This document shows positions 9,930-21,813 of a DNA stretch of 64,000 nucleotides, in pieces. Source of the DNA: Holothuria scabra (Eukaryota; Echinodermata; Holothuroidea; Aspidochirotida; Holothuriidae); contig CM074200.1 of assembly GCA_037179385.1 (NCBI GenBank), forward strand, positions 32,367,884 through 32,431,883, written 5' to 3'. The stretch's first letter is position 1; each line of letters starts with the position of its first letter. The position numbers were made by a program, and so were the translations under genes. A model generated the notes under the pieces. That model was given only the letters and a program-made list of their open reading frames with translations. It made no database searches and had not been told where the DNA came from.

Positions 9930-12900
9930 TTAGTTGTAAGACTAATTACAATAAATTTTTGGCTGCATTAGAGAGAGTACCGTGTGTTACCCTAAATAAC
10001 GTCCCACGAGGTTAGGGTCTAATTCAGTACTTATGTGGCTTGTAGATTGAGAATTTCTACGTCCGCCATTTTTTCATAGTTTACATTTGTTTTCTCCTCG
10101 CTGAATGAAATATGTTTTGTTGTTCGAACCATCCCACTTACACATCGTAAATCGTTTGAATCATGCTCTTAAACATGCTCTATTTCCACAAAACTGTTGA
10201 CGATAACGTGAATATTTTAAATCGTCGCTCGATTAGAGATCAAGCCACCTCGGCCAACTGTCGATTAAATGGTTTTCGGCGATTGATGTTCCCGTTAGCC
10301 TGTTGATTATACCAGTATTCGGTTCTTACACCTATTGAGTAGGACTAGAAGTTTACTTGGAAATAAGCAAAAAAAAAAAAGAAAAAGAAAGTCATGTTAA
10401 GGAATAGTTCACATTGTAGTCATGCGCTAGCACTTTAATGAGGCCAACTCAAAAGGTGACGAAACAGGAATTAAGTTTAGAGTTGCAATCGAAAGAATTT
10501 ATTTTAGTAAGACCTTTAGTAGGACCTTGTACGGCCTTTGTTTATCTCTTAAGTTTGGGGACAAACAACATTTGAAATAGCTGGGACGAAAGACCGTCAC
10601 CAGACATTTACAGTAAATCCAATCATATATAGATCATTTCCTCGCTTTCCTCTCAAATCCGTAGGTACTTTAACAGCTTTCACGTTCGTGTCGAACATTG
10701 ACTGAGGGCACAATGTCAAAAGTTTCAACGGAAACACATGGTAGAGAATGAGGGGTAATGCCACTTACATATATCTGTTTCAATACATAGATAATATGTT
10801 TGTCAGTTGGGAAGGTCGCAACCCTTCCACCTATTGACAAGGGAGGATTTCTAGTTTTCAGGTCCTCTCTGAAAAAAGGTAATTTATTTTACTAGGATAT
10901 ATTGGACACAGGAGTCATCACACACCAAGCAACGGGCTTTGCTTTGATTAGGTTGCATCGCTTTTGATATGCGTAACTGAAACAACCACCGCATAGTAAA
11001 ACAGACTGAAGGTAACCTGTGTGGTTTATTGCTATTTTGTGTCACAAGAGAGTGTAGTACTCTAATGCATAAAGGCAATTGTGTATTAAAACGCGCACGA
11101 ATTTTCCTTAAAAGTCCCAAATCAAATGAGACCTTAATTACCTATCACTCACATAACCTCACACCTATCCCGAAGGAATGACGTATAGTTTTAAGTCAAT
11201 TACCTAACGAATTAGGTATAGAGATTATGTATGTGACGTCAGCGCGTTTGAGTTTGGCATACTGGATGGAAATGAACATGCTCGATGCGTGTTAACCAAT
11301 ACCCGCGCACTACCGCACCTTAGTAACAATTGTTGAACAATGGATGCCTTGATGGGAAATAAAAAGACGTGCAACGCAGCGAAGTCGGTGGATAACTTCT
11401 ATAGGAATTGTTTTGACTGTACTTAATATCTTGTACTTCTAAAATGTTCAGAGACTATAAACCCTTACCATCTAGCCAAACCTCCCACAAGTCTTTGATA
11501 GCAACAAAAAAGTATGGGAAAGATTTACATGCAAAGATTATAACATGACTTCTATATCTTTTAATTCCGTCTTTCCTTCCCCCCTTCGCCTATAAATTTA
11601 ATAAATGAAGGGATAGTACACATAAGAGTAGATCTACAATTGCGCCTTTCCCAGTTTACAAAAAGTCCTACTTCAACTGATAGTTTTCCAATTATCTTTA
11701 CCTTTTCATAGGATCTGATTAGTTTCGATTGTACCACATATGATTCCTGAATGTTGAATAAAGAAACCGTAAGGTCCTTTGGAAACATTTGATAACACAA
11801 TTACTCAGCATAAAAATTTCGTTGTAGAAAGTCTTGGGTTTCAAAAAGTATATAAGGATTTCAGAAAAGTTCTGGTGATAAGTTTGCAGCATTTTTCTGT
11901 AATCCTCATTTATCTCTTTGTTTTGTTGTTCAGTAAATCTACCACACTTTTTACAAAGTATGAGAGAAAACCTATCTACAATTTTGGTAGGAAATCCTAG
12001 AGGACTTTGAAAATTTTAATGAAACAAATAATCTTGAAGTAAGCGTTACAAAATCTTGAAAATACATCACATAGACTGACATTGCAAGTCAAGACCCAAA
12101 GTCTCCCACAATGTTTGAACCATTGAGGAAATGTTCTCAGCTATTGAAAACATTGTTTGAGATATCATTCATCCCCAGCCTTCTTTCTACGACGTCTGCA
12201 GTGTAAACACGAAGGCAGTGGGGTTCGCAGGATTTCTCTAATGGGGGTCCATGCAGTAAGTTAAGTGATCTCTGTTCTGGGGAAGGGGAACCCTGTCCTT
12301 TGAAAATGTTTGAAAAATTAGGTTTCCTTATATACAATCTTGTGCCACATAAGTCTCAGCTACTTTTTGAAGTAAAGTTTGTAGTATTACAAAATCTGTG
12401 TATTTTAGGATATCAAAGCACAAATGGCGTCAATGAGGCTGCCATAGAAGGACAATCCCTCCCCTTTGGAAATAATTTTTATCCTTACATGCCATCTAGT
12501 GCCTTATATGCTACATTTTAAATAAAATTTGAGTTACCAAATAGGATCTACAACAGGGCGTCCATTAGGAGGCATGGCTCAATGCCCCCGGGTACGCCAG
12601 TGTAGGACAGTACCTGATATCATCATATTAATCTTCCTACATGTTTCCAGTCAAGCGTCAACCAATCGATGATGCTACTTCGTTATCATTTTGTTAGTCA
12701 AAACGACTGCCACATTTAATAGAATAAACTATTTGAAGTTACCGGGTATTTTCGTAGAAACATAATACCGGGTATTTTTTGAAGAAAAAGCGTTCTCGTA
12801 AATTTACATTCATTTTACTGCATTTTGAAATGTTTTGCTGTTTTGTCCTTTTCTACCCATTAAACCCCATCTTAGATTCATCACGTGTTTATCTCTAACG

Positions 12901-12960
12901 TTTCGCGTTCCTTCCTTACATTGAATGAGATTACCTCTTAGTTGTTTCACTTAATCCAAA
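9930..12960. other. Gene-free stretch, nothing firm
   Basis: A minus-strand word ATGGCGGAC at about 10,070 lies in a good translation-start context but reads only 12 codons before a stop, and it may be a YY1-type site. Short frames at 10,884, 11,561 and 12,300 are unrecognised. A G-rich/C-rich block around 12,240-12,300 and a word 'accgggtatttt' repeated 27 bp apart near 12,743 and 12,770 are the only repeats noticed. Confidence 0.4.
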
Positions 12961-12970
12961 CTCATTTCAT

Positions 12971-13474
12971 TCAACTATTAATTATAACATCAGTGTCGCT
13001 TTGATTTTTACAGTATAATGAACTTTGACCAGAGTGTTTCCTCTCTGTTTCCCAACCATACATCAAAGTGATTTTGAACATAGAAAGCAAAGCTGCAGTA
13101 AATTTATGCTTTCGATGAGTTCTCATGAACATCAGCCATATCACGTAACAGTAATCAATTCTAAACTTGCTTCTGATCTCATTCAGAGACACGTCTAGGT
13201 CAGTCATCCACGGAAGACAAGCTTGTGACTCCCTTTTTATTGATTTCCTCACAGAGTTAGCTCTGTTAAAGACAGTCATAATCACGGGATGAAGCAAAGC
13301 GTCACTGGGCCTGGATTTTGCTTCATGTGAGTGAGTGATATTAAAGACCAATTGGAACAGTTCAGTAAAGTGAATCTTTGACTGGCAAGCTTTAGTAAAA
13401 ATTTCAAACTTAGTTTTTAAATGAAGCAATTTTAGTTCTTTTTGAGGAAATGTTACTCGTTTTAATCCAGGCTC
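12971..13474 (-). other. Longest open frame in the window, unrecognised
   Basis: The minus strand is open for about 167 codons from the stop at 13,475-13,477 to the stop at 12,971. The first part has no ATG; the first internal Met lies about midway (MTVFNRANSVRK). The composition is mixed and fairly hydrophilic, without a signal peptide, membrane segment or domain motif that I know. In DNA this AT-rich a frame of this length is close to what chance allows across 64 kb. It could be an exon or a remnant of one, but no splice sites stand out. Confidence 0.2.
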
Positions 13475-13959
13475 TTACTAGTAACCTGGTATTTCTGCAC
13501 TCCACCTAAATTTGGGAATGCTTCCTAAACCATAGGTGTGGCGAAGCTCTTACACTGTCGCTCAATCGGGTCCGTAGGTGACACGATATAGGTTAAAAGT
13601 TCAACATTAATTTAACATTGTTAATTAATTACCACGTAAGATGCATAACAAATTGAATGAGCGTTGACATCAAGGGTAAGATATTTTTGGAAATCACACA
13701 GTGAATTTTACGATTCATCTTTTGTTGATAGCTTCCGTTTTTCAGTGTAAGAATATGTAAGAATTGCAAATATTATTAATTGACTTTTATTTAGCCTAAT
13801 AAAGAAGAGTCCCCTCGTCTGAACTGATACAGTCATTAAAAATGTTTGAATTGATTGGAACCGTTTCCCCAAAATGTATCAGTTAAGGTTGTTGCAGTTT
13901 TTATTAGACTCAAGATGCGTTGCTTTTGTAAGAAAGTCACATGTCAACACCGAAATTAT

Positions 13960-14076
13960 TTAGTCAGTTAGTTAGTCAGTTAGTCAGTCAGTCAGTTAGT
14001 CAGTTAGTTAGTGAGTTAGTCAGTTGGTTATTTAGTTAGTCGGTCGGTCGGTTGGTCGGTCGATCAGTTAGATGGA
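13960..14076 (+). repeat. TTAG/TCAG/TCGG microsatellite
   Basis: About 115 bp of 4-bp units, TTAG and TCAG first and then TCGG and TTGG towards the end, interrupted in several places. It lies in a gene-free stretch between 13.5 and 15.2 kb. Confidence 0.9.
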
Positions 14077-14079
14077 GTT

Positions 14080-15255
14080 TTAAGGCCCAGTTTTTAACCA
14101 AGACCCACGTAATACTCTTTAATCTCTCACACTGCTGTAGTGTTTCCTTTTCTTCTTTTCTCTTACCCTTGTGCTCATTGCTCTTAGAGGGGGCACGGAT
14201 CCTTTGACCCCTTTAATCTTCTCCTGGTAACTTGAAACAATCCAATGAAGGTGTTCCATGCAATTGCACAAAAACTATCTCAGACTCATAAATTTTAATG
14301 TTAATTGCGGTGGTGTACAAACCAATTGTCTTAGCTGCTGATGTTTTGGCAGTTTGTTACGTTTATAGAGTGAGATCAAACGACTTTAAAGTTTGTTTGA
14401 AGTCTTGTTCCTCTGTGGATTGAGTATTTTGATCCCCCCCGACCCAAATTCCCTTCCCCCAGACTACTGGCTTCCAAAGTGTGTAAAACTTGCGGTCAAG
14501 TTTGCAGTCGCCTTGGGCGACCATTTGTTACCATGGAAATAACTTAGGAGGTAGTTCTTTCACAATGTTAGTAGTTGATCTGAAATTACATCTGTAAAAA
14601 CTGTTTCTTTTCTTGCGAAGGTCAGCAATTTTCAAATTACACAGATACCTCACACGGGAACAGGACAAAGCAATTTTTAAGTTTGATAGTAAAGGACAAA
14701 ACAAGCGTGTTTGTAAAAACAACCACGACACTTTCGCAGAGATATTACAGTGTCATGGGCAACAAGACATAGAAGAAAATATTTTCTCCGAAAAAATGCC
14801 ATTATTATTTTGTAGCCTATCAATATGCAGATAGCTGGAAAAAACCAGTATTAAAAAGGAAGAACTGAGTGACACACATTCCGACAAAATCTGCAAAAAT
14901 CAAGAAGCAAGACTACATATTTAAGACAAGTGTCTATTTTATGGACTTTTTAGAGCTGGAAAAAACTGTTTTTGAGTTATCGTTTCAACATATATTTTGA
15001 CAACTTTGGGACCACAGATGTTGTCTGTCAGCGAAGCTACAATTTAGTTTTTCAATCTGGTGGACCTTGGATTATGCAAAGAGTCATGCACGCAAGAGTC
15101 AGAGACATGTTTCCATTCCGTTAAACAGTCCTTTTTCTACACACGACACCATCTTATCCGTTGAAAGTGGTACATTTCATCTGTTGATTTTGCAAATATT
15201 TCGTATTTAGCCGATTTTTGTATTGAAGTGAAACGTTTATTATCTTGCACCGACA
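14080..15255. other. Gene-free stretch, nothing recognised
   Basis: Overlapping frames on both strands around 14,528-14,834 have no recognisable motifs. C-runs lie near 14,437. No TIR pairs or tandem arrays were seen. Confidence 0.4.
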
Positions 15256-15258
15256 CAA

Positions 15259-15302
15259 ATTTCATTACGTTAGTACTACTTTCGAGGTAGTATTTCAATG
15301 CG
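15259..15302. repeat. Diverged copy of the 9.3-kb palindrome
   Basis: AGTACTACTTTCGAGGTAGTATTT (15,272-15,295) matches 20 of 24 positions of the core of the 9.3-kb palindrome. ATTTCATTACG on the left and ATTTCAATGCG on the right are direct repeats at 9 of 11 positions. Two copies in one window argue that the palindrome is a repeat family and not a chance hairpin. Confidence 0.4.
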
Positions 15303-15748
15303 CTTATGTGAGGGCCCTCCTTATTGGACGAATTAACTAACGAGCTAACCATGATCTCATTCAGTGTGATTAGCTTGACCCGCATTTAATATCACTTTGA
15401 AGATGAACGTGGAATGTAACGTGCAAACTGCACCAAAATATATAGTGAATGGACAGGTAAGACAATGTATGGGCATGTAAAGCGTTTGGGTAAGAACTAC
15501 AAGAAACTGAGCAATGATTTTGTAAAAATTATACTTGGAACCATTCAATATTTCACCAGTCACATCAATACTTAAAATTGATCAAACCAACGTTCCTAAC
15601 TCTGATCCCAATCCCAGTGTTTAGTGGTTGCATATTCTTATACGTTGAAATCGTATGCAATTGGTAACGCCCCTATCATAGAAGACTTGTAAAAAAATAT
15701 TTACTAAATAACAAAACTGTGGTGAAATGCATCAATACTTTCTACATT

Positions 15749-15975
15749 CAGTGTTGTAGTGTGAGAGCGGGACCATTGGTACGAGTGCGGATACGGGTAA
15801 CAACGCATGAGTACGAGTACCAGCTCATTAGTACAAAGACAGGTACAGGTACCAGGTAATGGGTACCAGCTCATGAGTACGGGTACGAGTCCAAAGAAAA
15901 CATGAGCACCGGAAAGGGCAACAGGAAATGAGTGGGGATACGAGTACGGGTATGGATACGGGTACAACAACACTA
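15749..15975. mobile_element. GTAC-rich hAT-like MITE, copy 1 (degraded)
   Basis: It begins CAGTGTTGTAGTGTGAG and ends GGGTACAACAACACTA, matching the TIRs of the intact copy at 21,814-22,064. The interior is a run of GAGTAC/GGGTAC hexamers with 'ccagctcatgagtac' joints and the shared spacer 'gtccaaagaaaa'. It is about 227 bp long. The last base of the right TIR and the target duplication are not preserved. Frames translated across it are repeat artefacts. Confidence 0.75.
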
Positions 15976-15979
15976 CAGT

Positions 15980-17630
15980 AATCATGCATAATGAATTTAA
16001 TAATCTTACTTCTTGAAAAAACAAAAATCAAAGAACCTGCTTTTTTGTTTTTGGCATACAGTGCCTTACAGGTAATCTGTAATGGTCTGTACCTAAAAAA
16101 TATATTCAGTACATCCATTAGCTTTTTTTGACAATAAAGACACCTATTTGCAATATTTTATAACTTGTATATTTGCATTGTAAGCTGTGCCTCTTTCACA
16201 ATTAGAGATTTTCAAGGAATATTGCTTGCGCTTTTTAAACGTTTTAAAAAAATATTATTTTAAATGTTTTGCAAATAAATTCGGCGAGAGACGTAATTTT
16301 CCAAACACACTACATTGCACATCCTTTAGTTTGCAGAAAAGCTCAGCAAGACTAAAGAAGGAACAATTAAAACAGAAAGAAATGGAATGTGGTCACATGG
16401 TCAAAATACATATGAAAAATCTGTGTTATTCATCTCTTAGCCCCTACTGAATGCCTTTAGGAAACACCTACACATTTTGTCATTTAATCACTGGTATATA
16501 TGAGTATATGGTAATATCCTTGAAACTGAATAACTTTACATGATGCCTGTCAAGTTCATCTTTTAAGGGAGACGACTAAGTAGCCCTCATTGAATGAAGA
16601 GAATTGTAAGCTCTTTGTTTGAGATTTATTATTTGAGAAAAACAGAGATTCAGACCTGAAGCAGTACTATAGTCGCAAGATCCCTCAGTAAAATTAAATA
16701 CTCACAAACAAAGTCAAAGCTTCTATCCGATAATGTGAATACCAAAATAGGCACTGCAACGTGCACCAAAGACAACGTTTTATCACTTACAGAGTAGCAA
16801 ATATCTCAATCTTATTCGAATGCTAACAGTTTCTGTTGATCATGAGAGTCGACGTTGATCGCGAGTTGTTTTCCTATTAACATTACAACATTTTATATAT
16901 TTTTTAAACGTCGTAAACCACTACTACTAATTGGTATGATCCATCGCCCACAGAAATCTGGAAAAGAATCATATGTCTTCTCAGTTTCCCGAGTTATGTC
17001 ATATACATAACTTTCACAACCAGTAACTGCAGTTTTCGTGGTAAAACACTGCAATTGGTTTCATTTTTAAAAAGTTTTCCTTTTTATTTACTTCTTTTTT
17101 ATTTCGCCAAATGTACTCCCTACGTTAGGGAAGTAGAGCGATTGACCAATGGTTATATTTATTAATAAAAGAACAAAAACAATTGAATGCCCTGTTCTTA
17201 CGATACACCATTAAGGATTATCTTTTCGAACAAAATTGTAATGCGCTTAATTTTCAGTTAAATCTCCTGACTTAGTAATCACTCCCTGATCTAAATGTAA
17301 GTCAAGGAAGGACTAATCAATTTTATAATAGCCAGTTGAACTCTAATAATACATTAAAATGTTCCTGATCTAAGCGCAGTTTGAATAGAAAAATTGAGAG
17401 TAAGAGTTTACATTTAAAATTTCAACTTTGTCAACCATAAATCCTCAAAAAGCTTGCATTAAGCTCTTGGTAGGCCATTTTGAAGCTTTCTATTTTGTTT
17501 TAACTTTTTATTTGTTAACATATCTTTTTGCACAATACTATACCACATAAAACGAATTGATTGCTTACTTCATAGAGAAAAGCCACGGGAGCCTCTAGAT
17601 GAAACCAGATAAATTTACAATCAGACGTAA
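15980..17630. other. Gene-free stretch, nothing recognised
   Basis: Very AT-rich. The 87-codon frame at 16,187-16,450 is unrecognised. No repeats or hairpins were noticed that I can support. Confidence 0.4.
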
Positions 17631-17639
17631 AAAACTAAC

Positions 17640-17725
17640 TACCGGTAGTTAACTGAACTAAGTTACTTAGTAACTCATTAATTTAAGTAACTGAAGTATA
17701 TAACTAACAACTAATTAACTACTTC
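17640..17725. repeat. AGTTAACT/AAGTAACT low-complexity repeat
   Basis: A perfect 14-bp palindrome (AACTACCGGTAGTT) is followed by repeated words of the type TAAGTTACTTAGTAACT over about 80 bp, directly abutting the foldback element. Confidence 0.5.
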
Positions 17726-17728
17726 ATA

Positions 17729-18096
17729 CACTCTAAAATCAAAAGAGTGAACTTAGTCACTCTTTGATAGAGTGAAAAATGTAAATTCACTCCAATAGAG
17801 TGATAATGCACTCCAGTACAAGTGAAACTCTCTCCAAAAAGGATGAAATTCATTAGAGGAAGAGGGAAAATTCACTCTTCCACGAGTGCCTGCAATGATT
17901 ACTCTTTTTTTTAAGAGTGATCATCTGATCATGTGGGCACTCCGTCAAATGTGAAACTTTGCTCGTTTTAAGGGAATTTCACTCTTTTTAGAGTGAATTT
18001 CAATCTTCTTGGAGTGAATTACTACTCTAATGGAGTGGATTCACACTTTTCACTCCATCAAAGAGTGACTAAGTTCACTCTTTTCATTTTAGAGTG
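17729..18096. mobile_element. Foldback MITE with CACTCTAAAA ends and TA flanks
   Basis: The left end CACTCTAAAATCAAAAGAGT and the reverse complement of the right end, CACTCTAAAATGAAAAGAGT, are the outer tips of long imperfect inverted arms, over 100 bp each, built of AGAGTGA/TCACTCT words. TA lies on both sides (17,727-17,728 and 18,097-18,098). It is 368 bp long, mostly arm with a short middle. The TA target fits Tc1/mariner-like or other TA-specific transposases, and I cannot choose between them. A related fragment lies at 55,178-55,320. Confidence 0.8.
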
Positions 18097-18249
18097 TAGA
18101 TTAAACTCTGCCTTCCGTTCACTACAAAGAACTCGAACAAAACAACAGACGATTTCATGTTTGAGGTTAAACAATTTTTATTCAGCAAGACCCATTCCAT
18201 TTAATGTTTTCTTTCTATGAATTTCTCTTACATACACGAATTGACGTAC

Positions 18250-18490
18250 CCGGAACCTTGCATGTAATACCGGTGCCCGTAACCTTGCATGAAATGGCAA
18301 TCCTCCACGATCTTGTATGTGATGCCGCTACTCGTAACCTTGTATATAATGTCGGCACACGTGACATTGCATGCAATGCCGATAACTGTAACCTTGAATG
18401 TAGTGCCGGTAACCGTAACCTTGCATTCAATATCGATGCCGTAACTTAGCATGGATTACTGTTACTCTTATCCTTACATGTTATACCGGT
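18250..18490 (+). repeat. 27-bp minisatellite, about nine units
   Basis: Units follow GTAACCTTGCATGTAATGCC plus GGTAACC with substitutions. The period is 26-29 bp, mostly 27. Because 27 is a multiple of three, several frames on both strands stay open across it (18,204-18,452), and those frames are artefacts of the array. Confidence 0.9.
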
Positions 18491-18674
18491 TATTTATTAA
18501 TTGCTATGCTGAACTGTAAGTGGTAAATTGGAGAAATTGAGTTATCTGTTCTTTTCAGTCAGTCTAGACCAAGGCTACGTTTATGTAACCCATGAAGGGA
18601 AGTTTTGCAAGTTAACACATTGGTCACTTAAATCCCAGTGCCTTTTGGGTTGTTTTCTTCCTTTGTTCGAGTCC

Positions 18675-18708
18675 TAATCCGAATTCGTTGTAGTGTGACT
18701 GCGGCTTA
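18675..18708 (-). mobile_element. Solo terminal fragment of the 405-bp MITE family
   Basis: Read on the minus strand it is TAAGCCGCAGTCACACTACA followed by ACGAATTCGGAT, which matches the left end of the element at 9,519 and is close to a consensus. No second end is found nearby. Confidence 0.55.
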
Positions 18709-19097
18709 GGGGATTTCGGAAAACTGTAAGTTTGTTAACAATCTCCTGCTAATGCAAGAGTATGTTTTATTTTCAATGACAACTGGCAGCTTAGGGGCCC
18801 CAAAGAGGACACAAATTGTAGACCAGGCCTGACCACCCCTCCCCCCTCCCCCCAAAAAAGGGAAAGATTTCCGGACTGGGAGAGACGATAAGGGATGAGG
18901 GAAGCTTCCCCTTAGTTGAGTATTTAAATTCCTTCAGATGTAACCTGGCGCTAAACTTTTAGCGCCATTTTACATCAATTTGTTTGTTTTATAACAATTT
19001 CATTCAAAATTATGTTTGAAGGGCCATTGTCTACTGATCCCCTCTGGCTATGTCAATGCCCATATGGGAATGAGCTAAACATAAGTTTTCAGTTTAA

Positions 19098-19348
19098 CCC
19101 TTTACCGTTGTACGGGTCCTTTTGGACCCATGCGGAGAGCTCGGCTTTCACCCATCTTTACTGTTTCACACGGAGCTCGAAACTGTGAGTAGCTCCCCGA
19201 AAATTCGGCCAAAACAACGAGAGAGACAATAGTTTAAGGTCACGGGGTCAATAGCCTACGGAAGCTGATGCGGGGTGTGCTACGTCCGCTTTTCCGCCCA
19301 CTCCCGAGGCGCGCAAATATGCCCCGATTGGAGCACAACGGAAAAGGG
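19098..19348 (+). mobile_element. piggyBac-type MITE, copy 1
   Basis: A 251-bp element with TTAA on both sides (19,094-19,097 and 19,349-19,352) and TIRs starting CCCTTTACCGTTGT; the other end reads CCCTTTTCCGTTGT in reverse complement. Just inside one TIR is the hairpin GGGTCCTTTTGGACCC, and inside the other TGCCCC-GATT-GGAGCA. TTAA targets with CCC-starting TIRs are the signature of piggyBac-related elements. There is no coding capacity, so movement would need a transposase from elsewhere. It lies in the opposite orientation to the copies at 47.0 and 58.1 kb. Confidence 0.9.
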
Positions 19349-19949
19349 TTAAATGTAACCGAAATAACTCTTTCTTATCACCACTTTAAGCTTTTTTCTT
19401 CCCATAACTTATGTATTCGTCCTAAGATTACTCATTATACTATTAAGTTTAGACCTACCTCCCACATATCTGAATGGAATTTTTTAGATGTTTACATTCC
19501 ATCCAGTTCTAAAAGCATCTCTTCATCGGTGCCTATAGTTGGATTTCATTGATTCTAAGAACAGAAACGTAAGCAATTTCCGGCAGCTATTTGCATGCAA
19601 CGATGGCTTTAAAGGGTGCAAGAACTGAAACGGGCTACTGGATCTGGACTGACTCCTTGCACCCAAACGTAACACATTAACTTCTCTGTGACGTCTCTGT
19701 CAATGACCTAATGGCTAGAGCAATTCAAACAAGCGCCTAAATGGTGTCTGAATTTCGCGGCTTCGAAAGTAATCTGTTCTTTAAAGACACTTGTAGATAA
19801 CCGGAGGAATAAACTCTTTACCAGTCACAACCCTTTTTATTGAACTGGGAAAATTGTGCTCCAGAAATTAATCATCTCCTTGGTCTATTTCAAGTGTAAT
19901 ATGATTCTATGTCGTCAGTGACTTGTTAGATTAGCAGAGCAATATTTCC

Positions 19950-20055
19950 TCGACCAATCGTATGATAAATGAAAACGATTAAGGAAACGGAAAGGGCCAA
20001 TCAGATCAAGCCAACTTCAACTTAAAAGACCAATTGTGAAAGACAATTTAAGTGA
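19950..20055 (+). promoter_or_regulatory. Candidate promoter with three CCAAT boxes
   Basis: CCAAT occurs at about 19,954 (gaCCAATcg), 19,996 (ggCCAATca) and 20,031 (gaCCAATtg), with a weak TATA-like CTTAAAAG near 20,022. Transcription would start roughly 20,050-20,080 and feed the leader exon ending at 20,236. Inferred from motif clustering. Confidence 0.35.
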
Positions 20056-20059
20056 TAGA

Positions 20060-20236
20060 ACTCGTTTGAAGTAGACAGCTAACGTTCAGTAGACAAACAA
20101 ATCGCACGTGAGAAGGACAGTGGATTGTGAAGCAAACAATTAAGGCGGGAAAACGGAGACATTTTAGTGGACTTGGAGGAAAATTTTATCAAAAGATTAA
20201 ACGTTCGTAGCATCATTCAAGGAGGACATATTTAAG
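20060..20236 (+). other. Candidate non-coding first exon (5' leader)
   Basis: The segment contains no ATG and ends in AAG followed by GTGAGAG, a strong donor, at 20,236/20,237. It contains GGCGGGAAAA (20,144-20,153), an E2F-like site. Its base composition is less AT-rich than its surroundings. Together with the CCAAT cluster upstream and the 72-codon frame downstream it makes a coherent two-exon model with an intron of about 730 bp. The 5' end is a guess. Confidence 0.35.
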
Positions 20237-20968
20237 GTGAGAGAGAATTTTCAGGAGTATTTTGTGTATTCTTTCATTCTATCAAGTGCAATTTTCTTGC
20301 GGTGTAAGAGTTTTATGTGTCAAACAATTAAGTTATGAAAAGCTCTGCAACAAAGATATAACATCGGCTGTGGAGTCTACTGTTCCGACTGAATATTTCA
20401 TCTTCATTATTTATCAGCTAATGACGAGTAAAATTCTATTAAAGGGCAAGAGTTCCAACTTATAGTAAATTAGTACAATGCTCTGTTTCAGGATTGGCTC
20501 TTCAGAGTCATGTGACGTTACTTTTTCTTCTCAAATATGTAATTTCCTGGGAGTTCCTGCTTGGTTTACCTTGAATATGCAATATTGAAGTCCTAAAATA
20601 TTATGAGAAATACTTTCGAGAGAAAAAGGAAGTGAATTGTGAGATTTCAAAATATCCAAAACATGATTCTGCTCATGCCCTTTAGAATAACGTAAGTAGA
20701 AAAGTATACACTGATTATAAAAGCTTATTTCAGGATACAATATAATTAACGTAAGATTTACCTGCACCTTTCACAATGGCAAAACCCCTAACCACAATAG
20801 GGACGAAGGTGTGAGACTCATAAAACTATTTCTACGTAACTTAGGTTCATTATTCCATACACTGTAAGCCTTTCCCAGGAGTTGATTTAATTCTTTTTTC
20901 GAAAACTTCTTTTACCTTGTCATTGTATTTCTGAGAAGGTTAACCAGACCAGCATTCAAATTAAACAG

Positions 20969-21219
20969 GAATTTCGAAAGCTTTACCTGAAGAAATTGCA
21001 ATGCGTTTATTTGCTCTTAAGTCAAAACAAACTGAGAGAAGTTCCCCTAAATTCGTACCTGCCTATTCACATCCTGCAAATACAGTGAATGGAAAATTTT
21101 TCATTTCTAGAAAACAGCCAAACACCGTCATATGCACTCCGAGTGACCTCTCTTCGGATGTCACTCCCATACGAAGAAATAAAAAACTTACCAACAGACT
21201 AACGTCTGAATTAAGCTAA
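20969..21219 (+). CDS. Candidate terminal exon, 72-residue basic Ser/Thr/Pro-rich protein
   Basis: An acceptor-like ATTAAACAG ends at 20,968. The frame is then open to TAA at 21,217-21,219. If spliced to the leader exon at 20,236, the first AUG would be at 21,001, giving 72 residues. The product has many Ser, Thr, Pro, Lys and Arg, one Cys, no membrane segment and no signal peptide. RSSPK (residues 13-17) and TPIRR (55-59) look like proline-directed kinase sites. The frame also continues 11 codons upstream of the ATG (GISKALPEEIA), so it could instead be the last exon of a longer protein. An E2F-like site in the leader would fit a proliferation gene, which is speculation. No AATAAA was seen; ATTAAA lies at about 21,425. 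I do not recognise the family. Confidence 0.4.
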
Positions 21220-21813
21220 AACACAACTCTGCAAAGTCATTCTTAGATAGCCAAAACACACTCAACGTAAATGAGAGGTCAATTTAAAATCTTCTCCTAA
21301 GTACTCCACTTACGTATCACTGATATAAATGTAAATATACATGGTATGTGGCACATATCAAATTATTATCTAGTTTGGCAGTATTTTAAAAGCTATGGGT
21401 TAAACCGATTTTGTTCAATATGGTTATTAAAAGGATGAAATGTATATTTTCCGAACACTTGTTCTTTTTTCTTTTTCTCCTTATAAGTACAGTATAAGGA
21501 TTGTTTCAAACCATTTGAATGTTATCTCGAGTATTGTATGATTAGTCTGTCATAAGCCGAATACTACAACCATACCCACGGTAAACAAATCCGAACCACA
21601 ATAGGATCGAAAGGGTTATATGTACTTGTAACCACATGCCTATAGAGCAGACCTATCACCCCTTTGCGTTAAATCCGATCATTTCAACTGGACAAGTAGC
21701 CCAACTAGTAGCAGTTGGTACAAAGACACAGAAGAGATGGAAACAGTTTCCTTTCCAACCTTCTGCGTTGACCTGAACTCCCTTCTTTCACATGCCTGTT
21801 GGTTACCTTGAAA

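Noticed and set aside
10030..10080. Gene start on the minus strand (ATGGCGGAC in perfect context)
   Set aside because: The frame stops after 12 codons and no donor lies before the stop.
15704..16118. Two minus-strand frames with YPYPYPYSY-type sequence
   Set aside because: Translation of the GTAC hexamer array inside the hAT-like MITE.
18204..18452. Frames of 71-81 codons open on both strands
   Set aside because: Produced by a 27-bp minisatellite whose period is a multiple of three.
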